DNA of 7,693 bases, from NCBI GenBank assembly GCA_023425615.1, contig JAFACJ010000497.1, positions 1 through 7,693 on the forward strand. The letters are read 5' to 3'. The notes beneath the pieces were generated by a model. It did no database searches. It was not told where the DNA came from and saw only the letters and a program-made list of their open reading frames with translations. Source of the stretch: Actinomycetes bacterium (GTDB lineage Bacteria > Actinomycetota > Actinomycetes > Streptosporangiales > Streptosporangiaceae). Shown here one piece after another: positions 1-6,237 of the stretch (positions within the stretch are counted from its first letter, which is position 1; each line of letters opens with the position of its first letter). The translations under genes were made by a program, and so were the position numbers.

Positions 1-146
1 CCCCCCGCCCCCCCCCGCGCCCCGGCCGCGCGGCCCGCGGGGCCCCGCGACCACCCGAGCATCCCGCCATGAGCGCATCGACGCCCCCGGCCCGGTGCCA
101 CCCGCCAGCTCATGTCGGCGAACCCGCCACCCCGAAGGAGCGCCCG
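1..146. other. C-rich leader upstream of the amidohydrolase gene
   Basis: This stretch begins with a run of C residues broken by a single G (1-18) and a G/C-only block up to about 49, including a 14-bp perfect palindrome at 36-49. All three forward frames are open up to about position 70, so the tail of an upstream gene ending at the TGA at 70-72 is possible, but its product would be a Pro/Ala/Arg-rich low-complexity string and cannot be confirmed. No convincing promoter hexamers are visible. An ATG at 69 is in frame with the amidohydrolase, but the 26 residues it would add are Pro-rich and match nothing in the family. Confidence 0.3.
134..140 (+). promoter_or_regulatory. Shine-Dalgarno site that fixes the amidohydrolase start
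   Basis: GAAGGAG lies 6 nt before the ATG at 147. It is the best ribosome-binding sequence near this gene. The ATG at 69 has nothing comparable upstream, so 147 is taken as the start. Confidence 0.7.
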
Positions 147-1079
147 ATGAACGCCTCCCGTATCGATACGCACCAGCACATGGTCCCGCCCGCCTACGCC
201 GCCTGGCTGCGCGGCCACGGCGTGCACGCCCCCGGCGGCCGCGCGCTGCCCGACTGGAGCCCGGACCTCGCCCTGAACTTCATGGACCGCAACGGCATCG
301 CCACCGGCATCCTGTCCCTGACCACACCCGGCGTGCATCTAGGAGACGACGCCGAGGCCCGGATCGCCGCACGCGAGGCCAACGACTACGGAGCCAGGCT
401 CGTCGCCGACCACCCCGACCGGTTCGGCTACTGGGCCGCCCTGCCGCTCCCGGACGTCGGCGGCGCCATCGCCGAGGCCATCCGCGCGCTCGACGCCCTC
501 CCCGCCGAAGGCGTCGTGCTGCTGGCCAACAGCCGCGGCCTCTACCTGGGCGACCCGGTCCTCGACCCCCTCATGGCCGTGCTCGACGAGCGGTCGGCGA
601 CCGTGTTCGTACACCCCGCCGAGCTGCCCGGCAGCACACCGGTCCAAGGCATCCCCGCCTTCGCCGCCGACTTCCTGCTCGACACCACCCGCGCGGCGTT
701 CAACCTGGTCAAGCACGACGTCCCGCGCCGTTTCCCGAACCTGAAGTTCATCCTGTCGCACGCCGGAGGGTTCGTCCCCTACGCCTCCCACCGCCTGGCG
801 ATAACGGTCTTCGCCGAGACCGGCCGCGACCCGTCTGCCGTCCTGGACGACCTTGCCGGCTTCTACTTCGACACCGCCCTGTCCTCCAGCCCTGCCGCCC
901 TGCCCACGCTGCGGGCCTTCGCCAGGCCGGGCCACATCCTGTACGGCAGCGACTGGCCCTTCGCCCCCGACCTGGCCGTCGCGTACTTCAACGAGCCGAT
1001 CGCCGAAGACGTCGCCATCGGACGCACGAACGCTCTGCCCCTGCTGCGCCGCGCTCTCCCCCGCGCCCGGTCGCGGTGA
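147..1079 (+). CDS. Amidohydrolase-2 family metal-dependent hydrolase/decarboxylase (ACMSD-like)
   Basis: This is a 310-residue TIM-barrel protein of the amidohydrolase-2 family, which includes 2-amino-3-carboxymuconate-semialdehyde decarboxylase, gamma-resorcylate decarboxylase and related enzymes that break C-C bonds using one divalent metal ion. The visible signature residues are the N-terminal HxH pair (His9 and His11 in DTHQHM), His156 (FVHP), His205 (LSHAGG) and Asp269 (YGSDWPF), in the order and spacing expected of the family. The length is normal. The start at 147 follows a good Shine-Dalgarno site. No signal peptide is seen, so it should be cytoplasmic. It lies 94 bp upstream of the E3 gene on the same strand, with a possible hairpin between them, so it may be a separate transcription unit. 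Its reaction cannot be assigned from sequence. Decarboxylation or hydrolysis of a ring-derived intermediate is a context-based guess. The family call is firm, the substrate unknown. Confidence 0.9.
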   Translation: MNASRIDTHQHMVPPAYAAWLRGHGVHAPGGRALPDWSPDLALNFMDRNGIATGILSLTTPGVHLGDDAEARIAAREANDYGARLVADHPDRFGYWAALPLPDVGGAIAEAIRALDALPAEGVVLLANSRGLYLGDPVLDPLMAVLDERSATVFVHPAELPGSTPVQGIPAFAADFLLDTTRAAFNLVKHDVPRRFPNLKFILSHAGGFVPYASHRLAITVFAETGRDPSAVLDDLAGFYFDTALSSSPAALPTLRAFARPGHILYGSDWPFAPDLAVAYFNEPIAEDVAIGRTNALPLLRRALPRARSR

Positions 1080-1094
1080 TGGTCGCGGGCGCGG
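1061..1094 (+). terminator. Possible hairpin terminator or attenuator after the amidohydrolase gene
   Basis: CCGCGCCCG (1061-1069) pairs perfectly with CGGGCGCGG (1086-1094), giving a 9-bp all-GC stem with a 16-nt loop that contains the amidohydrolase stop codon (1077-1079). There is no T-run directly after it, although a TTTGTT stretch follows about 25 nt later. Actinomycete terminators often lack T-runs, but in DNA this GC-rich a 9-bp stem can also occur by chance. Confidence 0.35.
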
Positions 1095-1151
1095 TGCCTT
1101 CCGGACTCTGGACCTAATCTTTGTTCCGTGCGAGTATTGGCCTTTTCGGGC
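1095..1151 (+). promoter_or_regulatory. Low-GC patch, possible promoter of the E3-E2-lipA operon
   Basis: The 94-bp gap before the E3 gene holds one of the few AT-richer stretches in the window (about 1111-1147: CCTAATCTTTGTTCCG, then GAGTATTGGCCTTTT). A weak hexamer pair, CTGGAC (1108-1113) and GAGTAT (1132-1137) with an 18-nt spacer, is only a poor match to the housekeeping consensus. The base composition and the gap position argue for a promoter or operator here, but no specific site can be defended. Confidence 0.3.
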
Positions 1152-1167
1152 AGGAGTTAGGTGGGAG
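1152..1167 (+). promoter_or_regulatory. Purine-rich ribosome-binding region for the E3 gene
   Basis: AGGAG (1152-1156) and GTGGGAG (1161-1167) precede the ATG at 1174. The second ends 6 nt before it, which is good spacing. This supports 1174 over any of the upstream in-frame starts that run back into the amidohydrolase gene. Confidence 0.55.
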
Positions 1168-1173
1168 TCCTCT

Positions 1174-2556
1174 ATGCGCAGCACCGTGAGAGATGCGTTC
1201 GATGTCGTCGTGCTCGGCGGCGGCAGCGGCGGGTACGCCACCGCGCTGCGGGCGGCGCAGCTGGGACTCGACGTCGCGCTCGTCGAGAAGGACAAGATCG
1301 GCGGCACCTGCCTGCATCAGGGGTGCATCCCGACGAAGGCGCTGCTGCACGCGGCGGAGGTCGCCGACCAGGTGCGGGAGGCAGCCGCGCTCGGTGTCAG
1401 GGCGACGATCGAAGGCATCGACCTCGCCGCCGTGCACGCCGCCAAGGACGCCGTCGTGGGCAGGCTGTTCAAGGGGCTCGAAGGGCTGGTGGGCGCGGCC
1501 GGGCGGATCACGCGCGTCGAGGGCGAGGGACGGCTCGCCGACGCCAGGACGGTCGAGGTGGCCGGGGTCCGGTACACCGGCGCGAACATCGTGCTCGCGA
1601 CCGGCTCGGTGCCACGGACCCTGCCGGGCGTCGAGATCGGCGGGCGTGTCCTCACCAGCGCCGAGGCGCTGACGCTGGCGAAGGTGCCCGAGAGCGTGGT
1701 CGTCATCGGCGGCAGCGTCATCGGGGTGGAGTTCGCCAGTCTGTGGCGCTCGTTCGGAGCCCGGGTCACCGTCGTCGAGGCCGCCGGGAGCCTGGTTCCG
1801 GCGGAGGACCCGACGATCTCCCGGCAGCTCGAACGTGCCTTCCGGCGGCGCAAGATCGGCTTTCGGACCGGCGCCGTGGTCACCGCCGTGGAGCAGCACG
1901 CCGACGCCGCCACCGTGATCCTGGCCGACGGCGAGAAGCTTCATGCCGACCACGTCCTGATGGCCGTCGGCCGCGGCCCGAACACCGCGGGCCTCGGCCT
2001 GGCCGAGGCCGGTGTGGACCTCGACCAGGGCTGGGTGAGGACCGATCGGTGGCTGGCCACCGGCGTCCCCGGCGTCCACGCGGTCGGCGACCTGGTCCGC
2101 GGGCCGCAGCTGGCACACCGCGGTTTCGCGCACGGGATCTTCGTCGCCGAGCGGATCGCGGGCCTGGATCCCGACCCCGTCGCCGACACGGACATCCCCC
2201 GCGTCACGTACTGCGACCCGGAGATCGTCAGCGTCGGCCTCACCGAGCCGCAGGCCGTCGAGGAGTACGGGGCGGCGGAGACCTCGGAGTCCCACCTCGG
2301 AGGCAACGGACGCAGCCAGATCCTGCGCACCGCCGGGGTGGTGAAGCTCGTCCGGCGGCCCGGCGGCGCCATCGTCGGCGTGCACATGATCGGCGCCCGT
2401 CTCGGCGAGCAGGCGGGCGAGGCCGCGCTGATCGTCAAGGCCGGCCTGACCCCCGAGTACCTCAGCGGCCTCGTCCACGCCCACCCCACCCAGAACGAGG
2501 CGCTCGGCGAAGCCGCGCTCTCCCTCGCGGGCAAGCCGCTGCACGCCCACGCCTGA
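1174..2556 (+). CDS. lpdA: Dihydrolipoyl dehydrogenase (E3)
   Basis: This 460-residue flavoprotein reoxidises dihydrolipoamide with NAD+ and is the E3 component of 2-oxoacid dehydrogenase complexes. The FAD Rossmann motif GGGSGG is at residues 15-20. The redox disulfide is Cys46 and Cys51 in [13 protein letters not shown], a central ATGS motif follows, and the second Rossmann fold is at about 175-205. A GD motif (AVGDLV) completes the FAD site. The C-terminal dimerisation domain ends with the catalytic His437-Glu442 dyad ([12 protein letters not shown]). Length is normal. The start at 1174 gives the standard N-terminus just before the FAD motif and has a ribosome-binding region. One oddity is the NAD motif, which reads GGSVIG (179-184) where GGGVIG is expected, so Ser181 replaces the second motif glycine. 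It lies 26 bp upstream of the E2 catalytic gene. A dedicated E3 for the complex encoded here is the natural reading. Confidence 0.96.
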   Translation: MRSTVRDAFDVVVLGGGSGGYATALRAAQLGLDVALVEKDKIGGTCLHQGCIPTKALLHAAEVADQVREAAALGVRATIEGIDLAAVHAAKDAVVGRLFKGLEGLVGAAGRITRVEGEGRLADARTVEVAGVRYTGANIVLATGSVPRTLPGVEIGGRVLTSAEALTLAKVPESVVVIGGSVIGVEFASLWRSFGARVTVVEAAGSLVPAEDPTISRQLERAFRRRKIGFRTGAVVTAVEQHADAATVILADGEKLHADHVLMAVGRGPNTAGLGLAEAGVDLDQGWVRTDRWLATGVPGVHAVGDLVRGPQLAHRGFAHGIFVAERIAGLDPDPVADTDIPRVTYCDPEIVSVGLTEPQAVEEYGAAETSESHLGGNGRSQILRTAGVVKLVRRPGGAIVGVHMIGARLGEQAGEAALIVKAGLTPEYLSGLVHAHPTQNEALGEAALSLAGKPLHAHA

Positions 2557-2582
2557 CCCCTGATGACGAAAGTTGGGAAACC

Positions 2583-3338
2583 ATGACGACGACCGCTCCC
2601 TTCGCTCCCTCCCCGCTGCGGGGCGTCACCGAGAAGCTCTCGCGGCTCCGCAAGCTCATCGCCGCCCGTATGGTGGCGTCCCTGCAGACCTCGGCCCAGC
2701 TCACGACGGTGGTCGAGGTGGACGTCACCGCGGTGGCCGAGCTGCGCGCCGCCCACAAGGACGCCTTTCTCGCCAGGGAGGGAGTGAAGCTGTCCTTCCT
2801 GCCCTTCTTCGCCAAGGCCGCCGTCGAGGGACTGCGGGCCCATCCGATCATCAACGCACGGCTCGACCTCGAAGCGGGCACCGTGTCCTACCCTGACGCC
2901 GAGCACCTGGGCATCGCCGTGGACACCGACAAGGGCCTGTACGTGCCCGTGATCAGGGACGCCGGGGCCGCGTCCATCGGCGGGCTGGCACGCGCCATCG
3001 ACGACCTCGCCGCGCGCACCCGTGCGGGCAGGATCTCGCCCGACGAGCTCGGCGGCGGCACCTTCACCCTCACCAACACCGGCAGCCGCGGCGCGCTCTT
3101 CGACACCCCCATCATCAACCAGCCCCAGTCGGCGATCCTCGGCACCGGCGCGGTGGTGCGCCGTCCCGCCGCGGTCCGCGACGCCGACGGCGGCGAGTCG
3201 ATCGCGCTGCGGTCGATGGTCTACCTCGCGCTCACCTACGACCACCGGATCATCGACGGGGCGGACGCGGCGCGCTTCCTCACCTGGGTGAAGCACCGGC
3301 TGGAAGCCGCCGACTTCGCCGCGGACCTCGCGGGCTGA
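2583..3338 (+). CDS. Minimal 2-oxoacid dehydrogenase E2: catalytic acyltransferase domain only
   Basis: This 251-residue protein is the catalytic domain of a dihydrolipoamide acyltransferase, which moves an acyl group from the lipoyl arm to CoA and normally forms the complex core. It starts abruptly: after about 12 residues it enters the catalytic fold ([15 protein letters not shown]). There is no lipoyl domain, no peripheral-subunit-binding domain and no Ala/Pro linker, all of which ordinary E2 proteins carry. Inside the domain are [14 protein letters not shown] and the active-site motif DHRIIDG, with His221 and Asp225, so it should be active. The wording is closest to actinobacterial SucB-type E2 as I remember it, but this does not fix the acyl substrate. 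Only 26 bp separate it from lpdA, leaving no room for a decayed N-terminal half, so this is not a recent truncation. The ribosome-binding site (TTGGGAAA) is weak, suggesting coupling to lpdA. The missing lipoyl domain is probably the separate protein at 5989-6237. Confidence 0.93.
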   Translation: MTTTAPFAPSPLRGVTEKLSRLRKLIAARMVASLQTSAQLTTVVEVDVTAVAELRAAHKDAFLAREGVKLSFLPFFAKAAVEGLRAHPIINARLDLEAGTVSYPDAEHLGIAVDTDKGLYVPVIRDAGAASIGGLARAIDDLAARTRAGRISPDELGGGTFTLTNTGSRGALFDTPIINQPQSAILGTGAVVRRPAAVRDADGGESIALRSMVYLALTYDHRIIDGADAARFLTWVKHRLEAADFAADLAG

Positions 3339-3340
3339 GG
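3336..3340 (+). promoter_or_regulatory. Ribosome-binding site for lipA overlapping the E2 stop codon
   Basis: TGAGG contains the TGA stop of the E2 gene and lies 5 nt before the GTG start at 3346. This supports the GTG as the true lipA start and implies translational coupling of E2 and lipA. Confidence 0.5.
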
Positions 3341-3345
3341 CCGCC

Positions 3346-4272
3346 GTGACGGTAGGCCCGGACGGCCGCAGGCTGCTGCGGCTGGAGATCCGCAACGCGG
3401 AGACGCCCGTGGAGCGCAAGCCGCCGTGGATCAGGACGCGCTTGAAGACAGGCCCTCAGTACCAGGAGCTCAGCCGGCTGGTGAAGGACGAGGGACTGCA
3501 CACGGTCTGCCAGGAGGCGGGCTGCCCCAACATCTTCGAATGCTGGGAGGACCGCGAGGCGACGTTCCTGATCGGCGGCGACCAGTGCACCCGGCGCTGT
3601 GACTTCTGCCAGATCGACACCGGCAGGCCCGCCGGCTACGACACCGGCGAGCCCGTCCGCGTCGCCGGGTCCGTCGCCTCGATGGGGCTGAAGTACGCCA
3701 CCGTCACCGGCGTGGCCCGCGACGACCTGCCCGACCAGGGGGCGTGGCTGTACGCCGAGACGGTACGGCAGATCCACGCCCAGGTCCCCGGCTGCGACGT
3801 CGAACTGCTGGCCCCCGACTTCAACGGTGAGCCCGAACTGCTCGGCCAGGTCTTCGAGGCGGCGCCCGAGGTGTTCGCGCACAACCTGGAGACGGTCCCG
3901 CGGATCTTCAAGCGGATCCGTCCCGCGTTCCGCTACGAGCGTTCCCTCGACGTCATCACCCAGGCCCGCACGGCGGGGCTGGTGACCAAGTCCAACCTCA
4001 TCCTCGGCATGGGTGAGACCCGCCGGGAGATCACCGAGGCCCTGCGCGACCTGCACGCCGCGGGTTGCGAGCTCATCACGATCACCCAGTATCTGCGGCC
4101 CACGCCGCGCCACCACCCGGTGGAGCGCTGGGTCAAGCCCGAGGAGTTCGTCGAGCTCCGGGACGAGGCTGCCGAGATCGGCTTCGCCGGAGTGATGTCG
4201 GGGCCCCTGGTCAGGTCCAGCTACCGTGCGGGACGCCTGTACCGGCAGGCAGCCGAAAGCCGGGGGAGGTAG
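3346..4272 (+). CDS. lipA: Lipoyl synthase (radical SAM)
   Basis: This 308-residue protein inserts two sulfur atoms into octanoyl groups carried on lipoyl domains, making the lipoyl cofactor. It has the auxiliary iron-sulfur cluster cysteines Cys55, Cys60 and Cys66 ([12 protein letters not shown]), the radical SAM CxxxCxxC motif at Cys81, Cys85 and Cys88 (CTRRCDFC), and the C-terminal RSSY motif (290-293) that supplies the serine ligand of the auxiliary cluster. The length is normal, and the GTG start gives the usual actinobacterial N-terminus ([13 protein letters not shown]). It sits 7 bp after the E2 gene with a ribosome-binding site across the E2 stop, so it is co-expressed with E3 and E2. 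No lipB octanoyltransferase is seen beside it, unlike the common lipB-lipA pairing. It is either the genome's only lipA placed here or, more interestingly, a second copy dedicated to the lipoyl protein encoded nearby. The gene's last codons form the left arm of the terminator hairpin. Confidence 0.97.
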   Translation: MTVGPDGRRLLRLEIRNAETPVERKPPWIRTRLKTGPQYQELSRLVKDEGLHTVCQEAGCPNIFECWEDREATFLIGGDQCTRRCDFCQIDTGRPAGYDTGEPVRVAGSVASMGLKYATVTGVARDDLPDQGAWLYAETVRQIHAQVPGCDVELLAPDFNGEPELLGQVFEAAPEVFAHNLETVPRIFKRIRPAFRYERSLDVITQARTAGLVTKSNLILGMGETRREITEALRDLHAAGCELITITQYLRPTPRHHPVERWVKPEEFVELRDEAAEIGFAGVMSGPLVRSSYRAGRLYRQAAESRGR

Positions 4273-4303
4273 GCCGCCGTTCGGCGGCCCGCCTCCCCCG
4301 GCT
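4258..4303. terminator. Bidirectional terminator hairpin between convergent operons
   Basis: The arm AGCCGGGGGAGG (4258-4269) is perfectly complementary to CCTCCCCCGGCT (4292-4303). Inside it, GGCCGCCG (4272-4279) pairs perfectly with CGGCGGCC (4282-4289), leaving a tiny TT apex (or a 4-nt loop if one pair opens) and a 2x2 internal mismatch. The stem is about 20 bp in all. It begins in the last lipA codons, contains the lipA TAG (4270-4272) and ends 15 bp before the stop of the facing flavoprotein gene. There is no T-run on either side, which is usual for actinomycetes. Its symmetry and position suit stopping transcription from both sides. Confidence 0.85.
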
Positions 4304-4318
4304 GCGGGGCGGGGTCTC

Positions 4319-5992
4319 TCAGGAGGCCCCGCTCATCGCGTGGCGGGCCGAGATGTAGCCGAACACCATCGAGTAGGCGATGCTCGCTCCCGCGCCCAGA
4401 TAGTGTCTGCCCGTCACCGTCGCGGTGCCGTTGCCGGTGGCGTACAGGCCGGGGATGGGCCGGCCGTCCTCGCGCAGCACGCGCCCGTGCTCATCGGCGA
4501 GCACGCCGCCGCAGGTGCCGACGTCCGCGGGATACAGTTCGAACGCGTAGTACGGCCCTTCGGCGAGCGGCCCGACGGCGGGGTTGATCCGGTACGAGGG
4601 ATCGCCGAGGCAGGCGTTGTAGGCCGACCTGCCCCTGCCGTATTCGGGGTCCTCGCCCTTGACGGCGTGCTCGTTCCAGCTCTTGACCTGCGCCACCAGC
4701 CCTGCCGGGTCGATGCCGCAGATCAGCGCCAGTTCCTCGAGCGTGTCCGCCTTCTTGAGCAGGCCCTTCTCCAGCCACTCGGGCGGGATCCTGCCGACGG
4801 CGAGGGAACGGCGGTGGGCGTAGCGCCTGCGGTAGCCGTCGTCGAAGACCACCCACGCCGGAACCGCCTTGGCGGTCTTGTCGCGCGCGAACATCGCCTT
4901 GCCGACCTCGACATAGGAGTTGCTCTCGTTGACGAACCGGTTCCCGGCGGCGTCCACGATGATGCTGCCCGGACGGTTCCGCGCCGCGGACAGCGTGTTG
5001 ACGCCGAACAGCGGCGACGGGCCCGGAAGCCACCACGCCTCGTCCAGCAGGTCGGTCGCCGCGCCGAGCTTGATCGCGGCCTGGACGGCGTCGCCGGTGT
5101 CGCCGGGGTTGGCGAACGACCACTCGCCGGTGGTCTGCTGGTCCCCGCCGAACCGCTCGCGCATCGCCTTGTTGTGCGCGAACCCGCCGGCGGCCACGAC
5201 GACGCCCTTGCGGGCCTCGATCAGCAGCCGCTCGCCGTTCTTCACCACCTCCACGCCGGTGACCCTGCCGTCCTCGTCGAGAACGAAGTCGGTGAAGGCG
5301 GTACCGGTCCACAGCCGGACGCCGCGATCGTCGGCGGCCTTGACCAGCTGGGCGATCAGGGCGGTGCCGTTGGTGAGCGGCTTCCGCCCGGTGAGCTTCG
5401 CGATCGTGGTGCGCGCCTGCACCCGTGCCGCGATGAGGAACGAACGCGGCGACCGGTTGAAGTACTGCACGTCGCGCAGTTCGTTGGTCTTCACCACCAG
5501 GCCGATTCCGGCGGCCATGCCGGGCTGCACCTTGGCCAGCAGCGAGCCCAGCCTCCTGCCGTCGTACGGCGGCGGCTCCATCGAACGGCCGGGCGCGTTG
5601 CCGCCTGCGTTGTCGGAGTAGTAGTCGCTGTAGCCGGGGCAGCGCACCAGCCTCACACCGAGCCCGAGCAGGAAGCGGGTCATCGCCCCGCCCTCGGTGA
5701 TGAACGCGCGGCGCCGCTCCGGCGTCGAGGCGGGGCCGACGTCGCCGACGGTCGAGGCGAAGTACTCCATGCCCAGTTCGTCGGAGTCCGGCACCCCCTC
5801 CTTCTGCATGAGGGGGTTGTTCGGAATCCAGACGACCCCGCCGGACATCGCGGTCGAGCCGCCGAGCAGGTCGCGCTTCTCCAGCACCAGGGTCTCCCCG
5901 CCGGCGTCGCACGCGGCGAGCGCGGCAACCATCCCGCCGCCGCCGCTGCCGACGGAGACGACGTCGAACGAGTGATCCCAGCCAGTGCTCAT
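4319..5992 (-). CDS. KstD-like FAD-dependent dehydrogenase (3-ketosteroid delta1-dehydrogenase/fumarate reductase family)
   Basis: This 557-residue flavoprotein belongs to the family of 3-ketosteroid delta1-dehydrogenases and related cyclic-ketone desaturases. The N-terminal FAD motif GSGGGG (15-20) is followed by LEKRDLLGGSTAMSGG and WIPNNP, the usual FAD-contact signature. A YSDYYSDNAGG segment lies near where KstD carries an active-site tyrosine, the second half of the FAD fold ends in GVVVAAGGF, and the C-terminus has GLYATGN followed by RHYLGAG. In that last motif Tyr531 and Gly535 match the KstD Tyr-x-x-x-Gly pair that binds the substrate carbonyl. The predicted reaction is dehydrogenation next to a ring ketone. 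Whether the substrate is a steroid or a smaller ring (such as 4-oxocyclohexanecarboxylate) is unknown. The start at 5992 is chosen because its ATGA overlaps the lipoyl gene's stop by 4 nt and gives the family N-terminus. An in-frame upstream extension would lie within the lipoyl gene. Cytoplasmic; no signal peptide. Confidence 0.9.
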   Translation of the reverse strand: MSTGWDHSFDVVSVGSGGGGMVAALAACDAGGETLVLEKRDLLGGSTAMSGGVVWIPNNPLMQKEGVPDSDELGMEYFASTVGDVGPASTPERRRAFITEGGAMTRFLLGLGVRLVRCPGYSDYYSDNAGGNAPGRSMEPPPYDGRRLGSLLAKVQPGMAAGIGLVVKTNELRDVQYFNRSPRSFLIAARVQARTTIAKLTGRKPLTNGTALIAQLVKAADDRGVRLWTGTAFTDFVLDEDGRVTGVEVVKNGERLLIEARKGVVVAAGGFAHNKAMRERFGGDQQTTGEWSFANPGDTGDAVQAAIKLGAATDLLDEAWWLPGPSPLFGVNTLSAARNRPGSIIVDAAGNRFVNESNSYVEVGKAMFARDKTAKAVPAWVVFDDGYRRRYAHRRSLAVGRIPPEWLEKGLLKKADTLEELALICGIDPAGLVAQVKSWNEHAVKGEDPEYGRGRSAYNACLGDPSYRINPAVGPLAEGPYYAFELYPADVGTCGGVLADEHGRVLREDGRPIPGLYATGNGTATVTGRHYLGAGASIAYSMVFGYISARHAMSGAS

Positions 5993-6237
5993 GCCGTCGT
6001 CTCTATATAGCCGACCTCGGTCCCCACCGGATAGGTCTCGTCCGGCTCGACGTCGCCGTACCTGAGCACGCCGGAGACCGCGGCCTCGACGTCCACGTCC
6101 GTCTTGTCGGTCCCCAGCGAGTAGATGTTCTCGCCTTCCCGCACCGTGGCGCCGTCCTCGACCAGCCACTCGACGAAGACGGCTTCCTCGACGCTCATCG
6201 CGACCTTCGGAATGTTGACCGGCACTCGTTCAGACAT
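5989..6237 (-). CDS. Stand-alone lipoyl-domain protein (separate E2 lipoyl carrier)
   Basis: This 82-residue protein is a single E2-type lipoyl (biotinyl/lipoyl-like) domain with almost nothing else. It has the typical start VNIPKVAMSVEEAVFVEWLVEDG, the turn VREGENI, the hairpin carrying the modifiable lysine at Lys45 (SLGTDKTDVDVEA) and the closing strand G(T)EVGYIE. DK at the hairpin tip marks a lipoyl rather than a biotinyl site (which would read MKM). It is too short for the glycine-cleavage H protein and lacks its ESVKA-type motif. The context is slightly unusual, GTDKT where ETDKA is common. It overlaps E1 beta by 8 nt upstream and the flavoprotein by 4 nt downstream, with GGGAG 6 nt before its ATG. 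The most economical role is the acyl carrier between E1 alpha/beta here and the lipoyl-less E2 at 2583-3338, modified by the LipA at 3346-4272. Confidence 0.93.
   Translation of the reverse strand: MSERVPVNIPKVAMSVEEAVFVEWLVEDGATVREGENIYSLGTDKTDVDVEAAVSGVLRYGDVEPDETYPVGTEVGYIETTA

Noticed and set aside
36..49. 14-bp perfect palindrome in the G/C-only leader
   Set aside because: It has no loop and consists only of G and C in an extremely GC-rich stretch at the window edge, so chance is likely and no terminator or operator call is justified.
853..1173. In-frame 107-residue N-terminal extension of E3
   Set aside because: The extension overlaps the amidohydrolase gene in another frame and reads as Pro/Ser/Arg-rich noise. 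The FAD motif sits at the usual distance from the ATG at 1174, which has a ribosome-binding region.
1114..2550. 478-residue open frame on the - strand
   Set aside because: It mirrors the E3 gene, which has all its catalytic motifs on the + strand. The - product shows no family signature.
1161..2582. In-frame upstream extension that could add a missing N-terminal half to E2
   Set aside because: I looked for a lipoyl or subunit-binding domain here. The translation is Arg/Gly-rich and is simply the E3 gene read out of frame, with no lipoyl motif, so E2 really starts at 2583.
1941..3419. 492-residue open frame on the - strand
   Set aside because: It lies antisense to E3, E2 and the start of lipA and crosses several real gene boundaries.
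4226..6010. 594-residue open frame on the + strand
   Set aside because: It is antisense to the KstD-like gene, is composed of low-complexity Arg/Ala/Gly/Val sequence and has no recognisable domain. Long antisense frames are expected in DNA this GC-rich.
5993..6169. 59-residue in-frame upstream extension of the KstD-like protein
   Set aside because: It is the lipoyl gene read in another frame. The ATG at 5992 gives the expected N-terminus and a 4-nt coupling overlap.
5989..6237. Glycine-cleavage H protein or biotin carrier as identity of the small protein
   Set aside because: It is far shorter than H protein and lacks its modification motif, and the lysine is in a TDKT rather than an MKM context, so an E2-type lipoyl domain fits best.
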